Below are positions 45,801-58,373 of a DNA stretch of 64,000 nucleotides, in pieces. Each line of letters begins with the position of its first letter. Position 1 is the first letter of the stretch. Origin of the DNA: Ophiostoma sp. CBS 140.51 (lineage: Eukaryota > Ascomycota > Sordariomycetes > Ophiostomatales > Ophiostomataceae). The stretch is taken from NCBI GenBank assembly GCA_029298735.1, contig JANSLP010000052.1:1-64000 (forward strand), given 5' to 3'. The notes under the pieces were generated by a model that worked only from the letters and a program-made list of their open reading frames with translations, was not told the DNA's origin and did no database searches. Position numbers and translations under genes: made by a program.

Positions 45801-46593
45801 ATGGCAGTTCGTTTGTATTCTCATCGTCGGATTTCTTGGCCTTGCCGTCTTCGTCCTTCTTGTCGTCCTTGTTCCCATCCGTCGAGTTCTCCGAGTCCGG
45901 GTTTCCAGTCGTAGAGTTAGCGGAGCTGCTAGTCGCCGTGGTGCTCGTCGATCCATATGCGGTGGTAGACTGTGACCCCTCTCCTTCTTCGGAAGACTGA
46001 GCCGGTGTGCCATCGGGATTCTTGGGAATGAGGGGTTGTTGCTCGGCGTCAGTGGCATCGCTGGGCTCGTCCACCTTTCTCCAGGTGAAATATGTTGCAA
46101 CAACCAAACCGATTGCAATATAGCGAGAAGCAACGATGGACACCTGCGTAATCTCCACTCCAGACAGCGGTCCAGGAGTGCGAGCTACCAGAGAGACAAT
46201 CATGAGGGCCGGTTCCAGTCCAAGAGAAAGGACATAGGACCCAATAAATGGATACCAAGCGACCTCTGTCTCGTCTGAAAGCATGGCAAACTGGAGACCA
46301 AAAACTAAGATGCATGATAACAACCCAATCATAACATCTTGCTGGCCCAACCACTCCTTGATGATGATAGAGGTGATGATGATAGCAGCGATTTGAGCCA
46401 GGTAGCTCAATACTGTAAACAGCATTAGTGCCAGCAGTGGACGCCGGCGAGGATGCTCTTTTCTGTCAGACAGAGTGCAGAGGGCTACAGCCGACGTGAT
46501 GGCAAAGTAGCCAAATACAGTCGCCGGAAACGCATAGTGCAAACTTATTAGAGCCGTGTCCACGGGCTTCACCAAAGTGGTGAAGCTGGACAT
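42823..46593 (-). CDS. HMT1-type vacuolar ABC transporter
   Basis: Half-size ABC transporter (ABCB, HMT1/ABCB6 branch); fission yeast Hmt1 carries phytochelatin or glutathione-metal conjugates into the vacuole. Six exons: 46593-45712, 45632-44413, 44353-44193, 44118-43917, 43842-43434 and 43353-42823, total 1134 residues; all joins keep frame and have GTAAGT/GTACGT/GTATGA donors. Residues 1-190 are an extra N-terminal membrane domain (about five helices), followed by a Ser/Asp/Lys-rich linker. The six-helix transport domain is in exon 2 ([20 protein letters not shown] ... [14 protein letters not shown]). The ATPase domain has Walker [10 protein letters not shown] (663-671), Q-loop GIVPQAP, signature LSGGE (767-771), Walker B VLLDEATS (D791, E792) and the switch-loop HRLST. 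The tail after the ATPase is unusually long (about 300 residues), disordered, and ends with [18 protein letters not shown]. Confidence 0.92.
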
Positions 46594-49500
46594 TGTCGGA
46601 AAAGCCGTTGGAGCTTGTGGGCTCAGCAATTGCAATCGAATTTTCGTATGATGTTTGAGTTGGCTCAAGAAGATCCCAAAATGCCAAAAAAGAAAAAAGT
46701 TCAAGCCGGGGCCAGAGACAAACGTATTGGCGAATTGCGTAGAAAATTCAAGAGGGGAAGTCAGGACTTGTAAACAAGCACAGCAGCCAAGCACTTGATA
46801 GGCACGGGTCAATTGGAAAGTCCCAAAGCTGTCCTGTAAGGGCACAGGTGCAAGTGCGGAACTGCAAAGGCGAAAGTGCAGGATTGGCGGGCAGCACAAG
46901 TGATGCCTCGTTGTCCAGGGTGAGCTCCGACTTGAGACGAGGAAAGGTGCAAAACCCGGATGTAATAAACACCTGACTTGAGGAGGGTAGTCCTATAATG
47001 AGGCTCTTACTGGCTTGCTAGAACCGATGAATGCCGGGCAACGAGGACGGGGCGGCGGGGAGGGCTCCCAGTCAGGATGCGGCGTGCGGTGGCGTTTCAA
47101 AGAGGACAATTCTGGCATTATTTGGTTAGGACAAGATCGGAGATCATCATGCGGATGGGAAAGGCAAGGCGATAGGTACCTAGCGTGCGCCGGTTCACGG
47201 GATGATGCTAGAGTGGCCTAGACCACCCGGAAAGTTGGTGAGCAGAATGTGCCTGAATCCCTTCTGTCAATGTTTAGGTCTAGGCAGCCGTCGTGCGGGG
47301 GACGTTTCCAATGCGGCTGTGAGCCACGCAGGTGGCAAAAGTGTCAGGGGGTTAATGACAATGGTGAGATCGGGAAAATAGTGCGAGGCTGAGAGAATTT
47401 GGGGTGTGGACGGAGGTAATAGAGAGGCTCGGAGGTATCAGAGAAGAGAAAGGGGAAGAAAAGCAGTGCGTAGGCGGCTGGCTGTATTGGTGGGGAGGGA
47501 ATGGATTGGAAAGAAGTTGAAGAAAATGAAGCCAAAAGTGAAGCGGAATAGTAAAGGGTGAAGGTAACAAACAGAGATTGGGATTGTGGGAGGCAGTGCA
47601 ATTGTGCGTTGCTGAGAAAGGGACCGGTTTGATTATAAGACAGAAAACGGAAGTAGCAGATAGCGATGCAAGCGAAGAGGGAAGGCACAACAAACCTTCT
47701 TCAGCAGCGCAAAAGATGCACTTGGGAAAGAGCAACTGGCAGCTTTTTGGTGGGAATCTGTTTCAGGGCAAGGCGAAACCGACTGATATGAGCCCAATGT
47801 TCTTTCCTCAAATGGCACACCTTCCCAACAACAAGTGGCAGGTGAGACAAACAAAACACCAACACGACTTCCCCCCGGGGAAAGATCTATGAAAGGAGGC
47901 GGGCGGCACGTCAACGTGCGATTTACCCAAAAATATCAACAAATCAACAACAGCAACAAAGGGCAGTGAGGCTGGCAGCAAGTGCAGAAACGGCGAGAGA
48001 GGTAAGAAGAGCTGGCGCAGGCAGGCCAGATCCCACAAACGGATGGTAGGTCGCGCACGTTGCAGCAAGCGAGCTTTCCTCGTCGATTGCACAAGCGGTG
48101 TTTCTTGATCGTGCAGCGTGCGTCGCGTTGTCCCTGCGATCTCCTCGTGCAATATTCGTGCAATACTGACGTGTTCCTTTTTCTTCGCTGACACAGACAA
48201 GGCGAGACGAGGAGGCAACAAAAAGGCCGAAGGTGCGGGCTTGGCACACACCGGCGGACCCCAGAAAACGGGACAGGCAACGGCCGAACAAGAAACTACC
48301 CTTTTGTCGTTTTGAGATGCGACTCTCCTTTTCCAGGTAAATAGGGATCGCCGACAAGTCCGTTTGCCTGGATCGTCTCTGTTCGATTTGATATGTTGTC
48401 GAGAGCTGACGATCCAATTCGCCTTCTTAGATTGCGTGGCGATGGCAATGCTGTCTCGGAGACCGAGCACACACACTCTCTCTGTGTCTGTATGCCTACA
48501 CGCCGAAGTTCAAGCAGAAAGCTCAATGTTTTCGGCTTGTGTGAATGGTCGGTTGTCGATCGAATCTCAGTCTGTGTGTGCAAGTGCCTGCGTTTGAACA
48601 AGTTCACCGGGTCAAGCTCCAAGAACCGAGAAATATGTCGCCTTCGAGACCAATTTTTTTTTTTTTTTGGTTTTCGCCGTGCAGTCGTTGTGCCCTCGGA
48701 CAGGAAGAGGGCAAATCCAAGAGAATCGAGCTCGTGAGACAGCAAGACTGCTTTACCAACAGCGAGCGGTCTTTGTGTGGGGCGCGAAGCACGGTCGTGG
48801 GTTGCAGTTTGCTTTCTCGTTATCGCATCGTGTGACCGCAAGGTGAGTGAGCGCTGGTGAATGTGGCGGGCAGAGGGACAAGTGAGTGGGCTGAGCGTTG
48901 TCGTTGTCGAGACCATGCGAGTCAACGGAATGTCCACGTTTGTTGCACACTGGGGTCCGTAAAGAGAGGTGAGAAGACTGAGTACAAAAAGGCACCAGAT
49001 ACTAACTCTGTTTGCTAGGACGAGGAAAAGATGGTGGCGTCAAATATCCGCCCACAAGACAAAATCGAAGGGGACCAAAGAGGTATAAATGCTAGTCTTA
49101 GCTGGTCGGCTGAGGCAATGAGCAACGAGAGACGACCTCAAGTATGGCAACAATTCTGCGCCAACACAAAAAAGGAGTATCGACAAAAGCAGCAAGACGA
49201 ATGTGGTCGTGGCAAAGAAAGCTGAGACTCGGTGCAACACGAGCACGGGTGGGCGGCAGTTGCAGAGGTAGGAAAGGCGTTGCGTCGGTGTTGGGCCCTC
49301 GAGATGCAGGGAAGCACAAATGGGACAAAGGCAAAAATGTGATAAAGAAGAGAAACTCACAATTCAAAAGAACCGACGACAAACTTAGCTAAAACACTAA
49401 AACCCTAAGGATGCTTTATTAAGTATTCTATCAATGCTTGGGACTGACCGGGCACACAGATACACGGGACAACAAGGCAAGAAGAACAAGCAAGTGCAGA

Positions 49501-52500
49501 TTGACGAATGTGGGAAAGGGGGTGGCGGAAGGTGGTGCTTGCATGCATTGGCACTGGGCCAGACCATCGGCGAGGAAGCTCGATGGCTGGGACTGCGGGA
49601 AATGGCGGTATGCGATCCGTAAGACCCCCAAGGTTCGCCGCACTGAATTCGGGGACTGGACAGGGCTCAAGGGGACGCAGGAGGAGCGTCCGCCCCATCT
49701 TGACGGAGCACACCTGACTTACAAGCTTGCTAACCTCACGTTTTACTGACCTAGGCAAGGCTCACGAGACGGGCCGTCACCAAGCTGACAGGAAAAAGCA
49801 GCCGACGTGGTCTGCTGAAGATCATTGGCCTAGCGGCCTCGCCGCAGTGAGCACCGAACGTGGCCGTCAAACCTAACAATACCCCGTACGAAGCACGGAC
49901 AGTCGCACACGCGCACGAGTGTGAGGTACGAGCATCTGACGGATGGTGGCAAGCAAGGCGTGTGCAAGAAAGGCGGTCATCGAAGGTGAACGTATAAGAT
50001 TGTTTTCAATTCTTCTGAAATCTTGAAATTCGCGAGCTTCACTTTGCTCACATATTGGCAACAAAGGAATGAATATGAGATTGACATATATCGGCGACTG
50101 GCGACTGAAGTCCAACTGATCAACACGACAGGGATTTGAACCACAAGACAAATGAACACAAGGCCGAGTGAATGCACGCAACACAAAAAGGGACCCAGGT
50201 TACTCCGGTCAGACCTTTCGCGTTTCCAACTATCAAAGCATGGAGTACTACCACGGTGTACAACGGCGACACTGACTGGCTTCGATCTCCAATATGGCCC
50301 TTAATTGCAACTGTGACGACAAGGTGAGGTCCCATGGCCATCTCAGGTCTGGTCTGGCTTGGATGACCATGTGGGAGGACATGGTCTTGCCCATCGGCAA
50401 GTGAAAAAGTTCCGGTCTCATAGCGGGACACGAGGAACGAGAAATGGAGACCAAAAAAACAACCAAAGACAGGTTTGAAAACCAGAAACAAAAACTACGA
50501 CGAGAGACAGAAACGAAACGAAACAGAAAGCAGAAAAGCATGGATCCTGTGCACATCTGCTTCACCGCTTGGAGAGCTAACACAGGGACAGGGCCTCCGA
50601 AAGAGCGATAACTGCAGGCAGAGCAGGGGTCCGTAGCGAGGTGTAAGGGACGTGCGTTTTACGGAGAAAGAAGAGGTTCCGGCCATGAGACAATCAAGCC
50701 AGTGTCGTCCCAATTGGCTAAGTTCAGGTACGCCTTTTCTATCTCTTCCGCAATCCGCTTTTGTCTTGATAATTTTCCTTTTTGTTTTTCAACCCCTCCT
50801 GTTGCATCCGCGCAAGCCAATGCGTGAGTTACGGATACAATACGCCTTCTCTGCAACTGTCTTCCTGGTTGCCTTCCGTGGTTTCCCAACGGCGCTACTG
50901 CACGGCGGTCGACAAAGAGGCAAAGAGGAATTGGCCGCGACGGGACGCCGCATGCAGGACGAAAAAGCTGAACAAAAGCACACCCAAAAGAGCATGTCCC
51001 CAACATCAAAGCCAACCGGGCAGTCCCCGACTTTGACGCATTGGCACAGGACTGCGATGGACTTGTATATCCAGGACTGGCTCTGCAGATTCGGAAGCAC
51101 ATCTCAAGCAGCTCTCAGGAGCTGTGCTTATCACTCAGCATTCACCCTCCTGTCTCTACATGTCGTTACAGGAAAATACAGTCCACCCATACGCGCACCG
51201 TCGAGGTACAGAGCCTGAATATCTCCACTTCCTGATGCAGACCGTAGACGCATCTAACAAGAGCCTCCCTCTCTCCCTCCACCGCTGGATTCCAGGAAGC
51301 TCGGTGCCCCACATGCCATGCAATATGCACAGCCTTATGTGCGGTGGGTGCAGTGAGGTACGAATGCAATATCAGAACACAGACAGGTCGGGAGGGTCAA
51401 GGGGGCAAGCGTGAAGAACTCTGCTGACCCCGTGAACAGAAACGACAAGACCCCCAAACACAAAAGCCTGACACATTGGATGGCGAGCGCCTCTGAAGTC
51501 TCCAGTTACGAGGGTGGATCCTGCGTCCTGGGATCTTCAGCGTCGTATACAGTGTACGGGTACTAGACTATCTTACATTTTGATGCTCTTCCTCCACCGG
51601 TATGTTCTCTCCGACATTGCAAAAAAGTTACTGGCAGTCAGAATCAGGTCCGCCTTTTTTTCAATCGCTGAACGAGCTGTCTCCTATTCTACGTCCGCGT
51701 TTGGCCAGTCGCAGGGTGGTCTGATGCAGAAACATCTTGCAGTCAAGATAGCAAATGCCGGTTGATATCTTTTCACGGCACTCCTGCGCGGTATTCCTTG
51801 TTTCCAAGTCATCTTTACTATGGCAAAGTTTATCTACCTAATTTGTGAGGACATTCACGCATGTGAGCTACAGCCTTTCTTAGTCTTGTCACCTACAGGA
51901 TGGCTGGTGCAAGGTAAACCAGACAGATCATCTGTCAATTTTTCTCAAGATGATTTGAGGTACGAAAATAAAGTGCCGCCAATGCTACTCTACCCGAGAG
52001 CTGAAAAAATTTCACAAAAAACAAAGCTGGCCTACACATGAGCTAGTGTCGATGAGAGTTTGACACAGGAAAAGAGCACATGGATTGCTTCCTTTTTCCT
52101 TTGCTCTGCCCAAGTACAAGGTGTGATCAGAAAATCAGGCGACAAAGCTGCATAAACCGCAAACATTGCATATGGGGCTTAAACAGGACTGCCCGTCATG
52201 CTAGGCAGCTTCCGCAGCTTGCTTTGTCAAGTGGCAGGCAGCTTGTTGGTGGGATTCCGAATTATTTCGTTTTTATTCGTCTCTTGTTACCTCTTTTCTT
52301 TTTTTGTCCTTTTCTTCCACCATGTCGATCGTCACACGCAAGGTACACGGCGTGCATCAACTGCGAGTTGGGCACGTACGCTTTGTCCAGGTGTACAAGA
52401 GCAAGTCGTATACCGTGTTCAAAAAGATGCATCTCAATCCTTCTGTCGATTCCCATCCAAGCAGCACATCTTGATGACGGACGACTTTGCATCTGCAAGA

Positions 52501-54970
52501 TAGAATCTGGTGCGCTTTGAAACAACACCCAACACCAAAAAGAGCCAAGACGACGTGTTTCGGGAATATCTAAGCTCTCCATATATGAACACTCGGTTCA
52601 CGAGACATTGTGGCGGGTGGGTGATGGAGGATAAGGGGTGCCGCCAGAAACAAAAAGTACCAAAGTGCCGTGCTGTTGTGCGAGCCCTAGATTTGCATAG
52701 TCTTGTTGACCTTCTCGTGCTATCGGATCCGAGACAACCTCAGTGGCCCTCCGAATAGGTTCCCGGCGGTTGTGGGAGTTTCCGTTGCACGACGTCTTGC
52801 ATTCGAAAATCTCAAGAAGCCGTCTGCAAGTCGAGTAGCGTCCTCTCTTGTTCTCCGTTTCTTTTTTCTACTTTGGTCTTTTCCAGTGCTTCTTCTCTCG
52901 GTAGTGTACATCACAGCCGGACTCGAAAAGCGGCATAAAGGCTCGCCTAGACCGGGCTTTGAGTCCTCGGGCTTCTATGGCAGCGTGGCTGCGGTACGGA
53001 AGACATCCGCGGAGTAGGGGCGGGAAATGCAATTAGAGGAATGGAAGGGAGTGACAAGCCCGAATACTGTCATGTGCGGTTGTCGAGGCGTGAGTATCCT
53101 CTGCTGGAAGATGGTTTTATTCCAATACATGCGAATAGGACGCCGGCTTTCTCAATGTGGCAAGTCATGAGGAGCTCATCTTGTCACCAGGTGCGTTCCA
53201 AGAGAAGTTGCTGTGTAACACAATACTATTTTTGCTTGGTTTTTTATTATATTTTTCCGCTTTTAGTTCTGGCCACCCGTACCTAGAATTGAGGACTTCT
53301 TGTTACGTCTCCTCGACTTTGCCTCATTTGCCCATCTCAGCCTCCTCTTTTATGCCACGATCTCGTGTTCAAGTGAGTGTGAAATTCAGATCATGCGTTC
53401 TTCCATCTTGCCTGCCCTGAGAGCTTTGTAGAAGGGCCAAGATACGTAACAAAATAAATATAGTTTTGTAAAAGGCTGATCTGGACTCATATTTCAAAAT
53501 CACTCTTCAGTCTCTCTGCATTGTTTGTGTTACCCATGGTCGTCGTCTTTCACACCCTCTCTTACCAAAACTCGCAGAAGGACGACAACACATACGTACA
53601 CTCTCACACGCACTCTTCACACCCTCACATACCCCCCCTCTCCACTTCCCTTACCTTTCATCCCCCTCCGTAATAATACATCTTCTCCAGCTTTAGGTAT
53701 ATTCAAGACATCCGTGGGTTTTGACTTTAATTTGTAAATTTCCCGATGTGGTTGGAAGAAGCGATCCAGCGGGCACAAAAAATGACCCCAAAAAATATGA
53801 TGTGTCTGATACAGAAGTGGAGATGGATCATACGTCTAGGATGTTTTTGAGGAGGCAAAATAGACGCAATGGGCCATGGGCATATCCGACGAAGGAGCAA
53901 CGCTGCAGTCGATAACTGACAAACCCTCGTCTTGATTTTCTCTTGGTTCTTGGGGCTACTTGGGGCTGACGACATGACTGCGTACACGAGTCAGAGAGGG
54001 GGCGGAAAGAATAATGAGGCAAAAGTTTTGGCACGGGATAGACATTGCGTGAAAAGCGGGAAAGGTAAGAATGATAATACGGCCCTAACGGTGTAGATGT
54101 GAAGCATTCGTTTCTGTGCGCCTCGAATTTCAGTCACACGACCTAGTATATGAGAATGAACGGGGAGTCAAAAGTCTCACGGCCCAAGTCTTACTTCTAT
54201 GACTTTTTGCTGTCAATTCAATTCTCTGTGACTTATACGTGGTACGTGTTCACTTTGGACAATAAAAATCAGATCAAGTAGTAAGCGGAAGTGATATAAA
54301 CCTTCTAGAAAGACGGGTTCTGCCATGTATGACCAAGTTCATACACTTTTTTTGCTTCCTCTCCTTATATATCGGCGTGCATATAATAATGGTCGTGAAT
54401 TCTCCAGTCAGAGGGGCTTGGGGACCATTCTATCCTCAAATGATGCAAACATGCATTGCCGTCATTGTGACATTAGGCAGCATTTTTATCGCGGTGCCTC
54501 AACAAGTTTCTCTACTTTCTTACTTCTTAGGCACCAACAACGAGATTCACGGGGTCGACATGAAGAAGCGGTAAATAAAATATGTGATGAAATTAGAATG
54601 TTAGTTTTGGAGAGACTATTCAAAACATTAAACAATGCTTATGCTTTTACATTGTAATTTTTCAGAAAATTGACTTTGAGAAAAAAAAGAATAAAAACGG
54701 AGGGGCAGAAAAAAAATAAAATAAAATAGAAACAGTAATGAGAAAACAGGTATAGAAAACTGCCAATAAAAACCCGCCAAAACAAATAAATGATGAAACG
54801 TGCCATTGCTCGAACGTTGTTGATGCATGCACTTGGAGGCTGTTTGTTGTCAACTCCTCTTGACAACGCCCCACTTTTACTTGTAAGCTGGATTGACATG
54901 TTAGCGGCTGGCAGCCCATGTTAAGCTATATATATGGAGATAGTGCCATCTCACACCATTCAAAAATTAC
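46594..54970. other. 8.4-kb block without credible protein gene
   Basis: Many short frames on both strands, none with family resemblance or fungal codon rhythm. The first kilobase is the ABC transporter promoter. A canonical intron on the + strand, 48843-49018 (GTGAGT, TACTAAC 12 nt before CTAG), and weaker ones (about 49268-49754; GTGAGT at 50824 to CAG at about 51169) suggest one or more spliced noncoding transcripts. There is a 15-T run at 48654-48668. No transposon ends, long tandem repeats or tRNAs seen. Confidence 0.45.
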
Positions 54971-55042
54971 GGGGCTGTAACTCAGTGGTAGAGTGCTCGC
55001 TTTGCATGCGAGAAGCCTAGGGTTCGATCCCCTACTGCTCCA
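54971..55042 (+). tRNA. tRNA-Ala (anticodon TGC)
   Basis: Complete cloverleaf without intron. D stem ACTC/GAGT, anticodon stem ctcgc/gcgag around the loop TTTGCAT (anticodon TGC), T arm taggg-TTCGATC-cccta and discriminator A. The acceptor stem ggggctg/ctgctcc has the G3-U70 wobble that identifies alanine tRNAs; position 6-67 is a T-T mismatch. Confidence 0.95.
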
Positions 55043-55053
55043 ATTGGAATTTC

Positions 55054-55060
55054 TTTTTTT
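55054..55060 (+). terminator. RNA polymerase III T-run terminator
   Basis: Seven T residues starting 12 nt after the tRNA-Ala 3' end. Confidence 0.8.
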
Positions 55061-55923
55061 GCCTTTTCTTTCAACTCGACAATTTTTTTGGTCATGCGTC
55101 AGATGGTAAATGCTGCCCTTTAATTTTGTGTGGACTATTTTTATTCACAGAAAAATTGGTTGATGAAATTCATTTTAAGATGTTTATTTGGCTTTGTCTT
55201 CCTTTGACGGGAAGTATTTATATCTTTTTGAGTGGCGTGTAATGCATCAGGCGTGTAGACCGAAGAGGAGCTTTCCCCTTCCAGTCTTGCTACACCTCGT
55301 CGTATGGTTTTCTTTTCGTTTTTCTTTTCGTTCCTTTTTTATTTCCCCAGTTCCAGGTAGATACCTTCCCAAAAAAATACATATATACAAGCACCGGAAA
55401 AACGGTGCCGAAAGAAGAATGAAAAACGCACGAAAAGCAAACCAATCTATGAGATAGAAGAAAATGAATAAAAGACAAAGATGAAAAGCCCATCCCTTTG
55501 TGTTTGCCCAAGCAATGTGAAGAAGGAAGATGATAAAAGATGTATCGAGAAAGTGTGGTGAAGATATGCAGTAAAAGAGAAAACTCCTGAACCCAGAAAT
55601 GATTGTGTAGTGTTTTGTTTTTTATGGCTGCCTCCTCATTGTCTGATTTTCAATCTTTTGATGGTCTCTCGCATTTTCTCTGCTCCTCGGAAGATGTATG
55701 GTACAAGAGATTATTGAAACAGTATGGCGTGAATGGTGGCTATGTGGGGGCGATGCGAGGAGACGGAGAATATGCGAGAGACGTATGTTGCGAGCGATGA
55801 GATGCATCACAGTATGGGAGAGTGATGATGGTGTTTGATGAAAACGAGTTGGGTATGAGATGAAGAGAGAGAGGTAGGGGAATAAGAGAGAAAGCAAGAA
55901 AGGAAGCGGCAAAGACACACCAC
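55061..55923. other. Intergenic region
   Basis: Between tRNA-Ala and the 3' end of TIM44. No gene recognised. Confidence 0.55.
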
Positions 55924-57570
55924 TTAGATGTAGTCACGGCCGCTCTTCTGCATCTCAATCAACCGCCAGCCGCGGGTCTCGGGGTTGCTGACATCCTCCG
56001 GCACACGGGTGATACCAATGGCGTAGGTAACCAACTGGACCTTATCCTCCATGCCGGCGGCCAGCTCCTCGGTCTTGACCTGGCGGTAGACGTGCACCTC
56101 CTGCGTGCGGCAGGTGATGATGAAGACGGGGATCTCACCGGGCTCGAGCATACGGGCCTTGAGAATGTCGACGTGGCGAATATCCAGGATGCGGCCGTCC
56201 GACTTGAGGCCAGCGGTCAGGTACTGCTTGGTCAGAGCTTCGTAGACAGAGTACTGGGCCTCGGATAGCCACAGCTTCAGAGTCTCGACGTCACCCTTGA
56301 CGTAGGCGTCCAGAACCTCGGGCAGAATGTACTCGCGCAGCTCGCGCAGGAACGGCTCGAGCTGGAAGGCAGGGTCCATCTGGCGCAGCTTCTTGATGAC
56401 CATGGCGGTCTCGTTCTCGGCGAAGAAGCCGGCGACGCGGTCGGTAATGCTGCGGGCGGTGGAAATCAGAGGGTTCTCAGACTCGTTGTAGACGTCCTTC
56501 ATGCTGAAGAAGCCCTGGACGACCTTGTTCGAGTCCTTGAAGCCGCGCCACGCCTCCTTCCAGGCGGCGTCCTTGTGCAGAGTGACGTTGGTGCCGGCAT
56601 CCGGGTTCTCCTCAAAGACCTCGGGGGCGCCGTTGGCACCCTGGGCAGCCCGCCACTTCTCGCGGCGCTGGCGACGCTCCTCCTTGTCGGCCCAGCCACC
56701 GTAGCGCGAGCTGCTGCCGTCGTCAATGACATCCTTGACGTTCTTGTAGGCCTCGGTCTCGCGAATGGGCTTGGTGGCCTTGTCGAGGACCTCGCCCGTG
56801 GCGTTGGCACCAGCACGCACGCCCTTCATGACGGGCGTCTCCCAGGTCCAGGCAGCGCCCTTGCCAATGGTGGTGGCAGTGGACTTGAGGACAGTCGATG
56901 CCGTAGAAGAGACGGCGCCTGTCGTCGCATCGTAGGCCTTGCGCGCGCGCTGCACAGACTCGCTCTCGGTGAACTGGTGGGCACCCTCGGCCAGAGCCTT
57001 GGTGGAGTCGTTCCACTCCTTGGACTGCTTGAACTCGGACTGCATGGTGTCCAGGAACACCTGCCATGGGGTCTTGTCACCATGGGGCGGCGGAGGTGGC
57101 GGAGCCTCCTTGCCCTCACCATCCTTACCCTCGCCGTCCTTGGCCTCACCCTCCTTCTCCTTGCCCTCACCGTCCTTGGCCTCCTTGTCGCCCTCCTTCT
57201 CGGGCTCCTTCTGCTGCTCCTCGGCGGCGGCGCCCTCCTCGGCGCTTGCCTGGCCCTCGGCCTTCTTGGACGGTTCTTCTGCGGGCGGCGGTGGTGGTGT
57301 GGATTGCTGTTGTTGTTGCGACCGGAGGACGGTTGCGTGGAAGGCACGCGACTGGATCGACGAGGAGAGGCGGATGGTGGTCGGGAGGAAGGGCGAGGTT
57401 AGTGCGGAGGAGGAGGAAGAGACGGAAGCGGTGCGCGAGGCGGCATCTTCGCTGCGCAGGAGGGACGGCGACGTCAATAACCGGCGGTAGGCCGGTGTGC
57501 GAGCGGTTGTGAGGAGAGAGGAGGAGGCCCGCGAGAGGGCATTCGGGTTTGCCCGCCGTGCGACGTTCAT
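55924..57570 (-). CDS. TIM44: Mitochondrial import motor subunit TIM44
   Basis: Peripheral inner-membrane protein that tethers mtHsp70 to the TIM23 channel. One exon, 548 residues. The N-terminus is an Arg/Ser-rich presequence (MNVARRANPNALSRASSSLL). An unusual insertion at about residues 90-165 is rich in Glu/Lys/Gly with near-repeats of AKDGEGKE and ends in a proline run. The conserved region starts at TPWQVFLDTMQSEFKQSKEW. The Tim44 C-terminal domain is at about 330-545 (FFSMKDVYNESENPLISTAR, MDPAFQLEPFLRELREYILP, VEARMLEPGEIPVFIITCRT-like stretch). Family assignment is firm. The gene is divergent from the mitoribosomal gene on its right, about 800 bp away. Confidence 0.96.
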   Translation of the reverse strand: MNVARRANPNALSRASSSLLTTARTPAYRRLLTSPSLLRSEDAASRTASVSSSSSALTSPFLPTTIRLSSSIQSRAFHATVLRSQQQQQSTPPPPPAEEPSKKAEGQASAEEGAAAEEQQKEPEKEGDKEAKDGEGKEKEGEAKDGEGKDGEGKEAPPPPPPHGDKTPWQVFLDTMQSEFKQSKEWNDSTKALAEGAHQFTESESVQRARKAYDATTGAVSSTASTVLKSTATTIGKGAAWTWETPVMKGVRAGANATGEVLDKATKPIRETEAYKNVKDVIDDGSSSRYGGWADKEERRQRREKWRAAQGANGAPEVFEENPDAGTNVTLHKDAAWKEAWRGFKDSNKVVQGFFSMKDVYNESENPLISTARSITDRVAGFFAENETAMVIKKLRQMDPAFQLEPFLRELREYILPEVLDAYVKGDVETLKLWLSEAQYSVYEALTKQYLTAGLKSDGRILDIRHVDILKARMLEPGEIPVFIITCRTQEVHVYRQVKTEELAAGMEDKVQLVTYAIGITRVPEDVSNPETRGWRLIEMQKSGRDYI

Positions 57571-58373
57571 CTTGGGCTATGTGGGCTGTTTGTGGAAAAG
57601 GAAGGTGGGAGTAAACAAGACGAGGAAGGAACAGAGGGACAAGAGGTAAGAAAGGGAAAGAGTAAAACTAAGAGAGAGAGAGAGAGCCTCGTGCCTTCCC
57701 AGTCGGTTGAGGAAAGAGCACACAAAGACTGATCGTTGCAAGGCAAAGCGAGGAAAGTGCGATGCGTATGTGTGGGGTGAAAGTAATTGGGTGGTGGGCG
57801 GGAGTGGGAAAAGAAGCGAGGCAAAAACGGCTTTTACTGAATTTTCTCGGGTTAATTTTTTTCGCCCTTCGCTTTCGCAGTGTCTCGTTTTCCTAGCGGG
57901 CCCGGGCCTGGAGCAAGAGAGAACGAGATCGAAGTATGACGATTTGCTTGGGCGGCAGGGATTGGCTACAGCGGTTTTTGGGGGCACTTTCGTGTGTGGC
58001 TCTCTTGCCTTTTGGGGCATTTGTGTTTTGGGGGAGAGAAAGGGACCGGTGGTCGGCCAGTGGTGGTCGGACAGCCGGGGCTAAAGTTTTTTTCTTTTTT
58101 TTTTTGAGGGCAGGTGCCAGTGTCTTTGAGTGTCTTTGAGTGCCTTTTCGGGGGAGGAAGGAGCCTAGACCAGACGTGGCAGACGGGGAAAGCGCTGGAC
58201 GCTGATTGGCTGAATTGGCGGGCGAGCTTTTTCAATGTGCTTCCAATCTGACCATTGAAAATAGTACGGCCAAAGGGTCAAAAGTCGAACACGCGAGGAG
58301 AGACAAGCGACGACACTCGCTCCATCCCACAGACGACAACCACCCGGAGCCACATCGATACCAACCTTCCGCC
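57571..58373. promoter_or_regulatory. Shared divergent promoter of TIM44 and uS11m
   Basis: Region of 803 bp between the start codons of two nuclear genes for mitochondrial proteins, so co-regulation is possible. It contains (ag)n-like purine runs at 57655-57690 and a T-run at 58087-58106. No gene recognised. Confidence 0.5.

Noticed and set aside
48296..48937. 213-codon minus-strand frame
   Set aside because: Low-complexity, Arg/Ser/Thr-rich random-looking translation without recognisable domain; overlaps a canonical + strand intron.
48735..49223. Open frame continuing across the TACTAAC intron
   Set aside because: The upstream part has no ATG and the joined peptide has no resemblance to a family; compatible with chance.
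50119..50140. tRNA-like T-arm string (ggatttgaacc) on the minus strand
   Set aside because: T stem does not pair, and no anticodon or acceptor stem could be built around it.
50652..51218. 188-codon + strand frame
   Set aside because: Contains a hydrophobic stretch from a T-rich tract, but no family resemblance and no supporting splice structure.
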